DNA of 64,000 nucleotides from CBDCIS01 sp965217565 (GCA_965217565.1 CBDCIS010000008.1:1-64000), one strand, 5' to 3'; shown: positions 1 to 9,222, counted from the stretch's first letter. Translations and numbers: made by a program. The notes: generated by a model not told the origin, from the sequence alone.

Positions 1-1773
1 TAGGTCCGGCCCGCCTTCAACTCTACCCTGAACCAGTCGGTGTCGAGAGTCGTTGCCGATCTTGCCCATGACGGAGCCGCCCACGTCCACCTCGCAAGTG
101 GTGGTGGTGTTGCGGGGACAGTCGTCGGCGGGATCGTCGTCCGGCGGCGCGACCTCACGCACCGACAGCGTGTAGGTGCCCGTATCTGATTCCGCAAGTT
201 CGCTGGTCCACGCCTCAAGGTAGTGGATGCCGTTCGCGGTCGCCGTGTATTCCAACCGGCTGTTGGCGCCGTCGCCACCGTCGTCGTCGGTCGAAAGGAG
301 TGTTCCGGTGGACCCGCTGCGGAATGCCAGGTACGGGTTCGGCAGGGTTCCGGCGCTTGTCTCCGTGCCCTCCAGGTCGAACACGTAGGTCTTGTCTTTC
401 TCCAGCACGACACGGAACCAGTCGACATCGGCGGCGGGGTCGATTTCTCCCGTGGCCGAGCCGCCGACCTCGACCCTGCCGAGCGTGGTGATGTCTTTGG
501 CGAAGTCCGTATCACCCTCCGCGGTTCTCGTTTCCAGCTCGGCCACCGACAGCGTGTAGGTTCCCGTGTCGTTGGCGCCGCCATATCCGCTTGCTACCAG
601 GTAGTAGGCGCCGTCCGCGGTCGGCGTGAAGATCACCCGGCTGTCGAAATTGCCGCCATGGATATCGTCATTATCGGTGCCGATAATCTCGTCGCCGGAT
701 GAGTCGCGGATATGGCGCAGATGGGGGTCTGCCAGGGTGCCGCCGCCAATAGATCCCTCCAGGTCGATCTGGTAGAACTTCCCCGCCTCCAGGTCGACCT
801 TGAACCAGTCCCGATCCGTCCCGCTCTCGATGTTGCCCGTGGCCGAGGCCCCGACGTCGACCTGGCCGGAGGTGGCGGTGGTGACTGGAAAGTCCGTGTC
901 GGCCTCCGAGTTCCCGTTCGCGCCCAGCACGATCACCGACAGCGTGTAGGTGCCGATTGTGCTTTGTCCGCTACTTGTAGCTATGTAGTAGCTGCCGCCC
1001 GTGCTTGGCGTGTAGGTGTCCCGGCCGTTTTTGCCCACACCTCCGTCGTTGCTCCTCACACCGGAGATTGACGATCCTCCCGAATCAAACAGCCCCCACA
1101 AATACGGATCCGCCAGGGTTCCGCGGTCGGTATCATCCCCCTCCACGTCGAACTGGTATCGCTTGCCCGCTTCCAGCACGACCTTGAACCAGTCCCGGTC
1201 GAGGGCTGCGGCGGTGTTGCCGGTGACCGACCCGCCCACGCTCACCTCGCCGGTGGTGGTGGTGTCGTCGGGCAGGTCGCCGCCTTCGGGCTCGGAGACG
1301 TTGGCCTTCTTGCCGGGCGCTCCGCCGCCGTCGCCCTCCCCGTCCGGGTCGTCGCCCTCGGCGGCCTCCGGCGCGGCGGGGGTGTCGATGTGGAACCAAC
1401 GGGAGTGCTCGCTCGTCCCGTGCTGGTTGATGGCCTTGATCCGGTAGGTGTAGGTGGTCTCAGCAGCTACAGTGTTGTCGGTGTACGTCGCCGCCGCCGT
1501 GCCCGTGTCAGCCACCAGTGCACTGAAGTCGCCCCCTTGATCGTTGACGCGGACGCGCCTCAGGATGACGTAGCCGGTGATGCTGGCGTCGCCAGGATCG
1601 TCCCAGGTGAGGATTACCTGGTCGTGGGCCGCCGTGGCTTCGAGGCCCCTGGGCTTGTCGGGCGCCGAGCCCTCCTGGGCCCGGACCGGAGAGAACAGCA
1701 GGGTCATCGCCAGGGCCAGCGCCGCTATGGCGGCGAGCAGGATGGGGAATCGTCGTCTATTGATGTTAGTTAT
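1..1773 (-). CDS. Secreted Fn3 plus PPC-repeat protein (3' end outside window)
   Basis: The reading frame encodes a signal peptide (basic start, hydrophobic run, cleavage near VRAQ at about residue 32), a fibronectin type III domain (about 36-125), an acidic Gly-rich linker, and at least four repeats. Each repeat carries a DWFKV(D/V)LE motif and ends in a GTYTLSV strand, typical of bacterial pre-peptidase C-terminal (PPC) domains. It is probably an exported surface protein; no catalytic domain is visible before the edge. There is no ATG, GTG or TTG between the upstream in-frame stop and the mature part. A good AAGGAGG lies at 1781-1787, seven bases before an ATA codon at 1773, with an ATC just before it. 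In the last visible repeat the frame breaks by one base near positions 36-52. Fold assignment is firm; function is unknown. Confidence 0.75.
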   Translation of the reverse strand, partial: MTNINRRRFPILLAAIAALALAMTLLFSPVRAQEGSAPDKPRGLEATAAHDQVILTWDDPGDASITGYVILRRVRVNDQGGDFSALVADTGTAAATYTDNTVAAETTYTYRIKAINQHGTSEHSRWFHIDTPAAPEAAEGDDPDGEGDGGGAPGKKANVSEPEGGDLPDDTTTTGEVSVGGSVTGNTAAALDRDWFKVVLEAGKRYQFDVEGDDTDRGTLADPYLWGLFDSGGSSISGVRSNDGGVGKNGRDTYTPSTGGSYYIATSSGQSTIGTYTLSVIVLGANGNSEADTDFPVTTATSGQVDVGASATGNIESGTDRDWFKVDLEAGKFYQIDLEGSIGGGTLADPHLRHIRDSSGDEIIGTDNDDIHGGNFDSRVIFTPTADGAYYLVASGYGGANDTGTYTLSVAELETRTAEGDTDFAKDITTLGRVEVGGSATGEIDPAADVDWFRVVLEKDKTYVFDLEGTETSAGTLPNPYLAFRSGSTGTLLSTDDDGGDGANSRLEYTATANGIHYLEAWTSELAESDTGTYTLSVREVAPPDDDPADDCPRNTTTTCEVDVGGSVMGKIGNDSRHRLVQGRVEGGPDL

Positions 1774-2232
1774 GATGAGTCCTCCTTGTGCTTGTGCGGG
1801 GGTATGGGACGCAGCCCGTCCGCTCCGCAGGCGTCAGCCGATAGCGGCGCGGAGGGCGTGTGGCGTTGCATGGTTGAAGGCTGTTTCGGGTGAGTGCGGG
1901 ACGTGCGAAGCCCGCCGCAAGGCGTCCTTTGGGGACTCTGAAGGCTTCGGGCGCGTACTCGGAGAGAACGGCGATGGGTCGGGATCGGGCCTGCCGGTAT
2001 GAGCCGGAGGGGACGAGGGAGCTGGAGCAGAGGGAAAATCGGGAACGTCTGTGCTAGTTAGGCAACGGAAGGCAGTCTCGAACGTGGCCGGTGCGACCAC
2101 TTTCTCCACTCCGTCTATCGGCCTGTCGAATGCCAAGCGATTATCTCCCGAAAAATGGGCAGTCATGCGCCCCATTCTACCAAAACGCCTGTGAGGTAAC
2201 TGTGAGAGTCAAAACTTCTTGAACCGAATCCG
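1774..2232. other. Intergenic region between divergent genes
   Basis: Holds the ribosome binding site (1781-1787) of the leftward secreted protein. A leftward open frame of about 113 codons (1834-2175) is Pro/Ser-rich in its second half and matches no family I recognise, so it is not called as a gene. Nothing else is recognised here. Confidence 0.4.
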
Positions 2233-2261
2233 TTGTGAGTTTTTCCTGGGCCAGCTATAAT
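2233..2261 (+). promoter_or_regulatory. Sigma-70-type promoter of the hybrid kinase gene
   Basis: TTGTGA at 2233-2238 and TATAAT at 2256-2261 are separated by exactly 17 bases, upstream of the kinase start at 2358. Confidence 0.55.
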
Positions 2262-2357
2262 TGGGGCTGGCCGGGCCGAGCGCGTTCCCGCATCCCGCAT
2301 CCGGCGCGGTGGCGACGGGCGGCTCACGGTCGTCGGCAGCCCGGTTCGAGGAGGGAA

Positions 2358-3071
2358 ATGGAACAGGCAGATGAGCCTCAGCGGGAGATAGCGGAGCTGC
2401 GCGACCGGCTATCCCGGCTGAGCCAGGCCAGTCTGCGCATCAACGAGAGCCTCGACTTCGACACGGTGCTCCAGGGGGTGCTGGACAGCGCCTGCTCGCT
2501 GACCGGGGCGCGCTACGGCGTCATCACCCTGCTGGATGGGCCGGGGAAGGTACAGGACTTCGTAACCTCCGGGCTGACTGCGGAAGAGCACCGGCGGTTC
2601 ACGGACCTGCCCGAAGGGATGATGTTCTTCCAGTACCTCAGCAACATCCAGGAGCCGCTGCGTCTGCGGGACTTCCATAGCCACATCCGCTCTCTGGGCC
2701 TTCCGGAGTTTCAACCGCCGATGGTGGTGAGCACGCCGCTTCCCTTTCTCGCCGCGCCCATCCGACACCTGGGGGAGAGCGTCGGGGCCTTCTACGTCGG
2801 CGAGAAGGGGGTGGAGTTCACCCCCGAAGACGAGGAAACCCTGGTCATGTTCGCCTCCCAAGCGGCGCTGGTCATCGCCAACGCCCGCAGGCACCGGGAC
2901 GAACAGCGGGCCAGGGCCGACATGGAGACCTTGGTGAACACTACTCCCGTGGGCGTCCTGGTCTTCGACGCGAAGACGGGGGCCTGGCATCGGTCAACCG
3001 GGAGGCGAGACGGATCGTCAGCGGGCTGCACAAGCCTGACGGCTCTGTGGAACAGCTCCTCGACGCGCTGA
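2358..3071 (+). CDS. GAF-domain N-terminal part of frameshifted hybrid histidine kinase
   Basis: Start chosen at ATG 2358 because GAGGAGGGA sits just upstream; the frame is open further up but without a site. The product has a short coiled N-terminus, then a GAF sensor domain (about residues 30-190, including a V.STPL...APIRHLGESVGAFYVG stretch) and the beginning of a PAS-like segment (TLVNTTPVGVLVFD). The frame leaves the true protein after AKTG because a G run at 2978-2982 has five Gs where six would continue into the kinase frame. From there to 3071 the translation is out of frame. The remainder, with HisKA, ATPase, receiver and DNA-binding domains, follows at once. A homopolymer sequencing error or a real frameshift are both possible. 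Confidence 0.8.
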   Translation: MEQADEPQREIAELRDRLSRLSQASLRINESLDFDTVLQGVLDSACSLTGARYGVITLLDGPGKVQDFVTSGLTAEEHRRFTDLPEGMMFFQYLSNIQEPLRLRDFHSHIRSLGLPEFQPPMVVSTPLPFLAAPIRHLGESVGAFYVGEKGVEFTPEDEETLVMFASQAALVIANARRHRDEQRARADMETLVNTTPVGVLVFDAKTGAWHRSTGRRDGSSAGCTSLTALWNSSSTR

Positions 3072-4741
3072 CCTTCAGGCGGGCCGACGGGCGGGAGGTC
3101 TCCCTGGAGGAGTTCCCCCTGGCCCAGGCGCTGAGCACGGGCGAGACGGTGCGGGCCGAGGAGATCGTCCTACAGGCCCCCGACGGGCGGAGCGTCACCA
3201 CCCTGGTCAACGCCACCCCCATCCGCTCGGAGGACGGCGAGGTCGAGTCCGTCGTCGTCACCCTACAGGACATGACGCCGCTGGAGGAGCTGGAGCGGCT
3301 GCGGGCCGAGTTCCTGGGCATGGTGAGCCACGAGCTGCGCACCCCGCTGGCCGCCATCAAGGGATCGGCGGCCACGCTGACCGAGGCGGCGTCTGACCTG
3401 GACCCCGCCGAGATGCTCCAGTTCTATCGCATCATTGGCGAGCAGGCCGACTACATGCGCGACCTGATCGGCGACCTGCTCGACGTGGCCCGCATCGAGA
3501 CGGGCGATCTGCCGGTCGCCCCCGCGCCGGCGGAGGTGGCGAGCCTGGTGGACGAGGCCAGGAGCAGGTTCCAGAGTGGAGGGGGCAGGAACAACCTCCG
3601 CATCGACCTCTCGTCGGAGCTGCCGCTGGTCATGGCGGACGGCAGGCGCATCGTCCAGGTGCTGAACAACCTCCTCTCCAACGCGGCCTGGAACTCTCAC
3701 GAGGCGTCCGCCATCGGGGTGTCCGCCGTGCGGGAGGGCTACCATGTTGCCGTCTCCGTCACCGACGAGGGCAGAGGGATAGCCGCCGAGCGGCTGCCGC
3801 ACCTGTTCCGGAAGTTCTCCCGCATCGACGGCGAAGACCGGAGACGGGACATCGCGGGGTCGGGCCTGGGCCTCGCCATCTGCAAGGGGATTGTGGAGGC
3901 CCACGGGGGCCGCATCTGGGCCGAGAGCGACGGGCTTGGCCTGGGGGCGCGGTTCACCTTCACCATTCCGGTGGCCCAGGACGCCGGTATCGGGGCCGCC
4001 AATCTCCCGGTGCGCTCCGGGCGGTCGGAGAGGGAACGGGAACGCATCCTCGCGGTGGACGACGACCCGCAGACGCTCAGGCACGTCCGGGACGCGCTCA
4101 CGAATGCAGGGTATACCCCGGTCGTGACCGGAGACCCGGAGGAGGCGCTCAGCCTGGTGGAGGCGAACGACCCCCACCTTGTGCTGCTGGACCTGATGCT
4201 GCCTGGAACCGATGGAATCGAGCTGATGGGGAACATCCTCGACATGGCCGACGTTCCGGTTATCTTCCTGTCAGCCTACGGCCAAGAAGAGACCATCGCC
4301 AGGGCCTTCGAGAATGGAGCCGACGACTACGTGGTCAAGCCCTTCTCGCCGATGGAGCTTGTGGCCAGGATCAAGGCGGCTCTGCGCAAGCGGGAAGCGC
4401 CCGAATGGGCCGAGCCGTCGAAACCCTACGTGTTTGGAGACCTGACCGTCGACTACGCCGAGCGTCGCGTGACGCTGGCCGGGCGTCCCGTGCAACTGAC
4501 CGCCATCGAGTACGGGCTGCTCTTCGAGCTATCGGCCAACGCCGGTCGCGTGATGACCTACGACCGGCTGCTGCAACGGGTCTGGGACCTGCGGAGATCC
4601 GGCGACTCGCGGCGGGTGCGCACCGCCGCCAAGCAGCTCCGCCGCAAGCTGGGCGACGACGCCAACAACCCCACATACATTCTCACTGAGCCTCGCGTCG
4701 GCTACCGGATGGAGAAGGGGGAGGAGCGGGAGGGGGCGTAG
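3047..4741 (+). CDS. Histidine kinase-receiver-winged helix protein (C-terminal part of frameshifted hybrid)
   Basis: Numbered from the GTG at 3047, the domains are: a PAS-like remainder, HisKA with phosphoacceptor His95 (SHELRTPL), HATPase_c (about 190-310, with DEGRGI and GSGLGLAI boxes), a receiver domain (about 333-450, acidic DDD and phosphorylatable Asp in LLDLMLPG, Lys in YVVKPF), and an OmpR-type winged helix (about 460-560). The true frame extends upstream of 3047 (EARRIVSGLHKPDGS) and joins the GAF part at 2358-3071. The intact protein would sense through GAF/PAS, autophosphorylate, transfer to its own receiver and bind DNA in one polypeptide. The N-box NNLLSNAAWNS deviates from the usual NAxKYS, so kinase activity is not certain. 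Confidence 0.88.
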   Translation: MEQLLDALTFRRADGREVSLEEFPLAQALSTGETVRAEEIVLQAPDGRSVTTLVNATPIRSEDGEVESVVVTLQDMTPLEELERLRAEFLGMVSHELRTPLAAIKGSAATLTEAASDLDPAEMLQFYRIIGEQADYMRDLIGDLLDVARIETGDLPVAPAPAEVASLVDEARSRFQSGGGRNNLRIDLSSELPLVMADGRRIVQVLNNLLSNAAWNSHEASAIGVSAVREGYHVAVSVTDEGRGIAAERLPHLFRKFSRIDGEDRRRDIAGSGLGLAICKGIVEAHGGRIWAESDGLGLGARFTFTIPVAQDAGIGAANLPVRSGRSERERERILAVDDDPQTLRHVRDALTNAGYTPVVTGDPEEALSLVEANDPHLVLLDLMLPGTDGIELMGNILDMADVPVIFLSAYGQEETIARAFENGADDYVVKPFSPMELVARIKAALRKREAPEWAEPSKPYVFGDLTVDYAERRVTLAGRPVQLTAIEYGLLFELSANAGRVMTYDRLLQRVWDLRRSGDSRRVRTAAKQLRRKLGDDANNPTYILTEPRVGYRMEKGEEREGA

Positions 4742-5443
4742 GCGTAGGCCCTCTCTAACCTTGCGTTCCTCCACCCCCACGCATCACACTACAGGAATCG
4801 ACAGACCTCGGTGCGCCGACAGGCTGCCGAGCGACATCTCGAAGATGGCGGTATCTACCGTAAGCGGTGGTGGGCCAACGTGTACTGAACTGCGAACTTT
4901 CCGGTGGGAAATCTCGATGTAGGACTGTTTCATAGGACTATACCGCCCCCCCGCCACAGGCTTGGCTTCATTGCTCGCCGGTGTAACCTAACAGGTGGTA
5001 CAACTATCGGGGGCGGGTCGGTGAATCCATCCACGAGAAGACCGAGAGCTACCCACGACATGCCCTTGTGGCGACGCCAATTGGATTGGGCCTCCTCGTC
5101 GATTGGCCCTCCTCTCCAAATGAGTATAGTGCCGCCGGACTCCAACGTCCCCGGGTGGCAGGCCATAGCGCAAGTGCAATGCAACACCTGCAATGTCTCG
5201 GGCAAGTCCAGCGGAGTTCACAAAGTCTCGGCAAATCAGGCTATTGAGGAAATCCTTACGGGGTGAACAATAGTAGACATGATAAGCTTGATGCGGCGAG
5301 TTCCGCAAACACAAGCATGCTGTCGCGCCATCCTGAAGCCAATTTCTTGACATAAGATTCAGAGTGGTAAGCAATGATCGCCTTCGAGGCCTTCCTCCCG
5401 TTCTGGGCCTGTCGAAGGGTCGGACCGCAAAACGTCCATCGGC
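4742..5443. other. Intergenic region, no confident gene
   Basis: About 700 bases lie between the kinase and the disrupted amidohydrolase. A rightward frame of 120 codons (4904-5266) and antisense frames show no recognisable domain or good ribosome binding site. I see no convincing RNA, repeat or gene here. Confidence 0.4.
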
Positions 5444-6526
5444 TCACTCCTCCATTGAACGGTAGGGGACAATGACTCTGCCTTCCCGCATCACCATGGA
5501 CATCGTCCGCAGAGCCGAGATATCTTCCAACGGGTTCTGCTCCACAACTATCAGGTCCGCGGCTTTCCCCGCTGCTACGGTGCCAATCTGGCTGTCCATC
5601 CCGATGGCCTTGGCCGCGCCACTTGTGGCCGACTTTATGACCTCCATGTTGCTCATGCCAGCTTGGCTCTGAAGTTCTAGGCCCAGGCAGTAGTCGCCAA
5701 ATGTCTGGATAGCATCGGTCCCAGCTACGATCTTGATGTCCCACTCGCTCCACAGCCTCCCCAGGAACTCCAACTGACTCTCGCACTTGGCTTGTAGAGC
5801 TTCGAGTTGTTGCTTCTCCACTGAACTCAGCTGAGAATTCCTCGACCGTTCCAGGAGGGCCTCCCTCCCACGGTATCCTGTCTGAACGGTCGGGCTGACG
5901 TACATCCCCTGTTGCGCGATGCGCTCAGCGATCTCCGGGCGGAAAACGTAAGATCCGTCAGGTTCTATGAATCCCCCGTGCTCCATCATGTCCACACCCG
6001 CGTCGAGGGCGTTTATCATACTCTGTGTCGCCAGACAGTGGGCGGTGGTGAGCTTCCCATGTACGTGGGCCTCTTCCACTATTGCGCGTAGCTCGCCAAC
6101 GCCGTAGGAGTGCTTTCGGTTGTCGGTGATGGCGGTGCCTCCGCCCGACGCCATTATCTTTATGAAGTCAGACCCCTCTTTGACAAGCTGACGCACCGCG
6201 TTGCGGACACCGTCTTCGCCGTCCGCTTCCCCGTTGCACCAGAAGAAGTGACCGCCGGTGATCGTCACGGGACGGCCGGATAGCAGAAGCCTAGGCGCAG
6301 TGACCAGACCCTGCCTGGCGCCTTCCCGCAGGTCAAACGTGATACGGTTGCGGGCGCCGCAGTCTCGCAAGGTGGTTACACCTGCACTCAGATGTACGTG
6401 TGTGTTGTGCGCCGCCCGAAGCAACATAATCTCGTCGGTATCGCGCTCGATCACTGCTTCGTAGGGTCCGTATCTGTACCCGTGTTCCCCCACTGTCCCG
6501 AACATCAGGTGAGTATGGACGTCGAT
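5444..6526 (-). pseudogene. Amidohydrolase, C-terminal part (cut by an IS element)
   Basis: Encodes most of a metal-dependent amidohydrolase of the imidazolonepropionase/prolidase-like group. The metal motif VHTHLM sits at the very start, followed by a KIMASGGG segment with the usual bridging-Lys position, TTAHC, MEHGG and AGTDA carrying further metal ligands, and the C-terminal GTVAAGKAADLIVV strand. The 5' part lies at 7345-7546 beyond an IS5-type element. Removing 6529-7342 and one TA restores an uninterrupted LLPGLIDVHTH reading. The family hydrolyses cyclic amides, dipeptides or related C-N bonds; the substrate cannot be read. The gene is inactive as it stands unless the element excises. 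Confidence 0.85.
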
Positions 6527-6528
6527 TA

Positions 6529-7342
6529 GGGTCTGTTCACACTAATAGCCAAATTATGTTACAATCCGAGAATGGAAATCACCGAAGTTCAGTACCAACG
6601 AATTGCGCCGATCCTTCCCGTTCAGCGTGGCAACGTCAGCCTGTCGAACCTGCAAGTACTCAACGCTATCCTCTATGTCGCCGAGCAAGGCTGCAAATGG
6701 CGGGGATTGCCGCCTCGATTTGGCAACTGGCACACCGTCTACACCCGGATGAACCGGTGGTCCAAGAACGGTGTGCTCGACCGGGTTTTCGAGTATCTTC
6801 AACGAGAGCACATAGTGCGTATCAAGATAGAAGCGGTTTCCATGGACAGTACCATAGTCAAGGTCCATCCCGATGGAACCGGTGCGTTAAAAAAAACGGA
6901 CCCCAGTCCATCGGCAAGTCCCGTGGCGGCTGGACCACCAAGATTCATATGGTTGCCGCGGATGCTAGAACAGCCGTGACGTTCTCCCTTTCTCCCGGAC
7001 AGGCCCACGATGCGCCGGAGGGGCGAAAGCTGCTAAAGCGCCTCGGAACACAGGACCAGAACCCGTTCCTGTTAATGGACCGGGCATACGAGGGGAATGA
7101 GACCCGCCAACTGGCGTTGGCCCTGGGGTTCACCCCGATAGTTCCGCCCCTGAGCACGAGGGTTGACCCTTGGCAGTACGACCGGGAGATGTACAAGCGT
7201 CGGAACGAAATCGAGCGGTTGTTTCGACGGTTGAAGGGCTTTCGGCGCATCTTCTCTCGCTTTGAGAAGCTGGACGCTCTCTTCCTTGGGTTCATCCTGT
7301 TTGCGCTCATCTTCGATGCGTTGCGTTAGTGTGAACAGGCCC
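6529..7342 (+). mobile_element. IS5-family insertion sequence (IS427-like), 814 bp
   Basis: The ends begin GGGTCTGTTCACACTAA (left) and, on the other strand, GGGCCTGTTCACACTAA (right): imperfect terminal inverted repeats with one mismatch. A TA duplication flanks it (6527-6528 and 7343-7344). It contains a two-frame transposase and interrupts an amidohydrolase gene precisely. Size, ends and target duplication fit the IS427 group of IS5. Confidence 0.9.
6572..7329 (+). CDS. IS5-family transposase, two frames joined by -1 frameshift
   Basis: Frame A (6572-6979) carries the N-terminal DUF4096-type domain (CKWRGLPPRFGNWHTVYTR) and the first catalytic Asp (SMDSTIVKVH). Frame B, ending at 7329, carries the second Asp (LLMDRAYEGNETR) and the Glu region (RRNEIERLFRRLKGFRR). 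The switch occurs at a run of eight A residues at 6889-6896, where a -1 slip joins GALKK to the second frame. Such A-run slippage is a known expression strategy for this IS group, so the frameshift is probably programmed and the element may be active. Confidence 0.88.
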
Positions 7343-7344
7343 TA

Positions 7345-7546
7345 GTCCGGGAAGCAGATGTCCTTCTGGAAACGCCAACTCGCGGACGCCCGCCCTCTGA
7401 GGCGGCTGCACCTTCCCCTGCCGACCCACCACAGTGATCTTGCCGTCTTCAATCACAACGGTAGGACGCTTCAGAGGCGGGCTGCCCGTGCCGTCTATCA
7501 ATGTCTTGGCCCTGATTACAGTCGTCGAAGGTATGTCCATTGCCAA
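7345..7546 (-). pseudogene. Amidohydrolase, N-terminal part (cut by an IS element)
   Basis: Encodes the small beta-sandwich start of the same amidohydrolase (TTVIRAKTLIDGTGSPPL, then VVIEDGKITVVG and FPEGHLLPGL), as expected just before the VHTH metal motif found at the start of the other fragment. The ATG at 7546 opens MAMDIPSTT; a second ATG follows two codons later. The reading frame now runs into the IS end. This confirms that insertion, not rearrangement, broke the gene. Confidence 0.8.
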
Positions 7547-7719
7547 GCGCCTCCTTGAAACAAAGTGTCAACAGTCGAGACTTGTGCAAGCCGAAACGAG
7601 TGAGGGATGTGCGACGATCTCGGATTCGGTCGACTTGTGGATTCCTCACAAGTGGGACGACCACGCCTGGTTCCCCCGGCATTGGCAATCTTCATGGCTG
7701 TCAAGCGACGGCGCTAACT

Positions 7720-7843
7720 GTAACTGTTCAGAGTTAGTGAGTCGAACGCCTGCGGAGCGTTGGAATACGACCTTGCCCAAAGCTAAGTTTGCCTATCGGT
7801 GACACTGCTGGTCGACAAGGTCCCCTCAAGTCTGAACAGTTAC
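7720..7843. mobile_element. MITE-like element with 13-bp inverted ends
   Basis: GTAACTGTTCAGA at 7720-7732 is repeated perfectly inverted at 7831-7843, 124 bp overall and without coding content. Flanking octamers CGCTAACT and CGCTAATA agree at six of eight positions, as in an old 8-bp target duplication. The ends resemble those of some IS66-type elements, an inference from memory only. An IS630-type element lies directly against its right flank. Confidence 0.5.
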
Positions 7844-7943
7844 CGCTAATACCATATGATGATAAGGAGACCTGGAAGTATCTGGCGATGTCCTAATAGT
7901 TCATCCATGCTCTAGCCAACACAGGGTGTTGGAGGGCATCATG

Positions 7944-8462
7944 ATGATGGGTCGACCTCTTCGAATCGATTGGAGTCGGGAGGATACGCCGGAGGCGCTG
8001 AAGGCAGCCTACCGGTCAGAACGTGACACTGGCCTTCGTACTCGACTGCATGGACTGTGGCTGGTCCGGTCGGGATGGCAGCTCGGTAAGGCGGCAGGAG
8101 CGGTGGGAGTCCACTACCGGACGGTGCAGACATGGGTGGGTTGGTATAGAGAAGGTGGTGTGGAGGGAGTACTGTCGCACAAGATGGGAGGCAGGGGCAA
8201 ACCGCGCTTTCTGAGCACAGATGAAGAACGGGAGTTGACCGAGGAGGTGTCGACAGGGCGATTCAAGACGGCGGGAGAGAGCAGGGACTGGATAGAGTCC
8301 GAGTATGGAGTGAGCTACAAGTTGGGCAGCGTCTATGGTCTGCTTGAGAGGTTGGGATGCAGCCCGAAGGTACCGAGGGGTCGTCATGAGAAGGCAGACA
8401 TAGGTGCGCAGGAGTCGTGGAAAAAGGGGGCCTCAGTCGTTGCCTTGCCAGAGCGGGCGTGA
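7944..8462 (+). CDS. IS630 transposase OrfA (helix-turn-helix), copy 1
   Basis: N-terminal DNA-binding half of an IS630-type transposase: two helix-turn-helix units (about residues 30-75 with AVGVHYRTVQTWVGWYREGG, and a winged helix around 95-150 with SVYGLLERLGCSPKVPR). Start at ATG 7944 follows GGAGGG and matches the start of copy 2; frames upstream begin at TTG 7926. It overlaps OrfB by 46 bases in the -1 frame, with an A5G5 tract at about 8420-8430 as the likely slip site. Confidence 0.82.
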   Translation: MMGRPLRIDWSREDTPEALKAAYRSERDTGLRTRLHGLWLVRSGWQLGKAAGAVGVHYRTVQTWVGWYREGGVEGVLSHKMGGRGKPRFLSTDEERELTEEVSTGRFKTAGESRDWIESEYGVSYKLGSVYGLLERLGCSPKVPRGRHEKADIGAQESWKKGASVVALPERA

Positions 8463-9010
8463 GTTCTGAGACGGCCTTTGGCTTTGCCGATGAGATGCGA
8501 GTGGGGTTGCGGGGGATGGTCCGTAGGGTATGGGGTCGTCGTGGAGTGAAGGTACATCAGCGAGTGCAGTTGGTGTACAAGTGGATGTACCTGTTCTTGG
8601 TGGTAGACGTTCGGAGGGGCAGGCTGCTGTGGAGTTGGATCGACTCGATGAAGTCTGCGGCTATAGCGGTGGCAGTCGATAGCTTGAAGCATCACTCGGA
8701 TATCGAGGCCCTGGTGTGGGATGGGGCGCGTGGTCCCCGGGGCGAGATGGTACGGAGTGTTGGACTCGCAACGATCGTCCAGCCGCCATACAGTCCTGAG
8801 TTGAATCCCGCTGAACGGGTCTTCCAAGAGGTCCGCAGATGGGTGGAGGGCAGAACATACTGGGGCATAGAGGAGAAGATGGAGGCGGTTGATGCCTACC
8901 TGGGTGAGCTTAAATCTGATCCGGGCCGGGTGCGGTCGCTCACCGCCTGGAGTTGGATCGAACGTACAACGCGAAGTCTTCCCGCACACTATGCGGCCTC
9001 GTCAACATGA
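8417..9010 (+). CDS. IS630 transposase OrfB (DDE catalytic domain), copy 1
   Basis: Catalytic half: the DDE triad is visible as Asp in FGFADEMRVG, Asp in LVWDGARGP and Glu in SPELNPAERVFQE. In copy 2 the second motif reads DGARGH; here His is replaced by Pro, a position usually His in the family, so this copy may be impaired. It is read from OrfA by -1 frameshifting; the GTG at 8417 inside OrfA is probably not an independent start. Ends five bases before the right terminal repeat boundary. Confidence 0.85.
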   Translation: MEKGGLSRCLARAGVSSETAFGFADEMRVGLRGMVRRVWGRRGVKVHQRVQLVYKWMYLFLVVDVRRGRLLWSWIDSMKSAAIAVAVDSLKHHSDIEALVWDGARGPRGEMVRSVGLATIVQPPYSPELNPAERVFQEVRRWVEGRTYWGIEEKMEAVDAYLGELKSDPGRVRSLTAWSWIERTTRSLPAHYAASST

Positions 9011-9102
9011 AATGGTATAACTCGCTAATCGCCGGTGCCTGGCAGGCTCATGAATCCCTGGTTGGCCAGTCTCTCCGTCTGACGGCCTGAAGCTTCATAG
9101 CA

Positions 9103-9222
9103 TCAGAACGGAGCTGGGCTGAATGGGATGGGAACGGGACATGCCGGCACCTGATGCGCCAGAACGCTGTTGAGCACCTTTAGTCTCGTCTGTTCCTTCA
9201 GAGTCAATGTCACTCCTCTCAT
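9103..9222 (-). pseudogene. Transposase N-terminal fragment (ISNCY/IS1202-like)
   Basis: From ATG 9222, preceded by no clear ribosome binding site, the product reads MRGVTLTLKEQTRLKVLNS, matching the opening of many ISNCY-type DDE transposases (an initial helix before the HTH). After VLAHQVPA the frame loses similarity and no further domain is found. It is a remnant of about 27 meaningful codons between IS630 copy 1 and the membrane-protein remnant. Confidence 0.4.

Larger units (their letters stand above)
7852..9015 (+). mobile_element. IS630-family insertion sequence, copy 1 (1,164 bp)
   Basis: Ends CCATATGATGATAAGGAG (left) and CCATTTCATGTTGACGAG (right, other strand) are imperfect inverted repeats bounded by TA dinucleotides at 7850-7851 and 9016-9017, the IS630/Tc1 target duplication. 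It encodes OrfA and OrfB. A second, diverged copy in opposite orientation lies at 13940-15102. Confidence 0.88.

Noticed and set aside
1834..2175. Possible leftward 113-residue protein
   Set aside because: No ribosome site or recognisable domain, and a low-complexity Pro/Ser second half.
4904..5266. Possible rightward 120-residue protein
   Set aside because: Starts without a ribosome binding site, no domain; the antisense strand is equally open.
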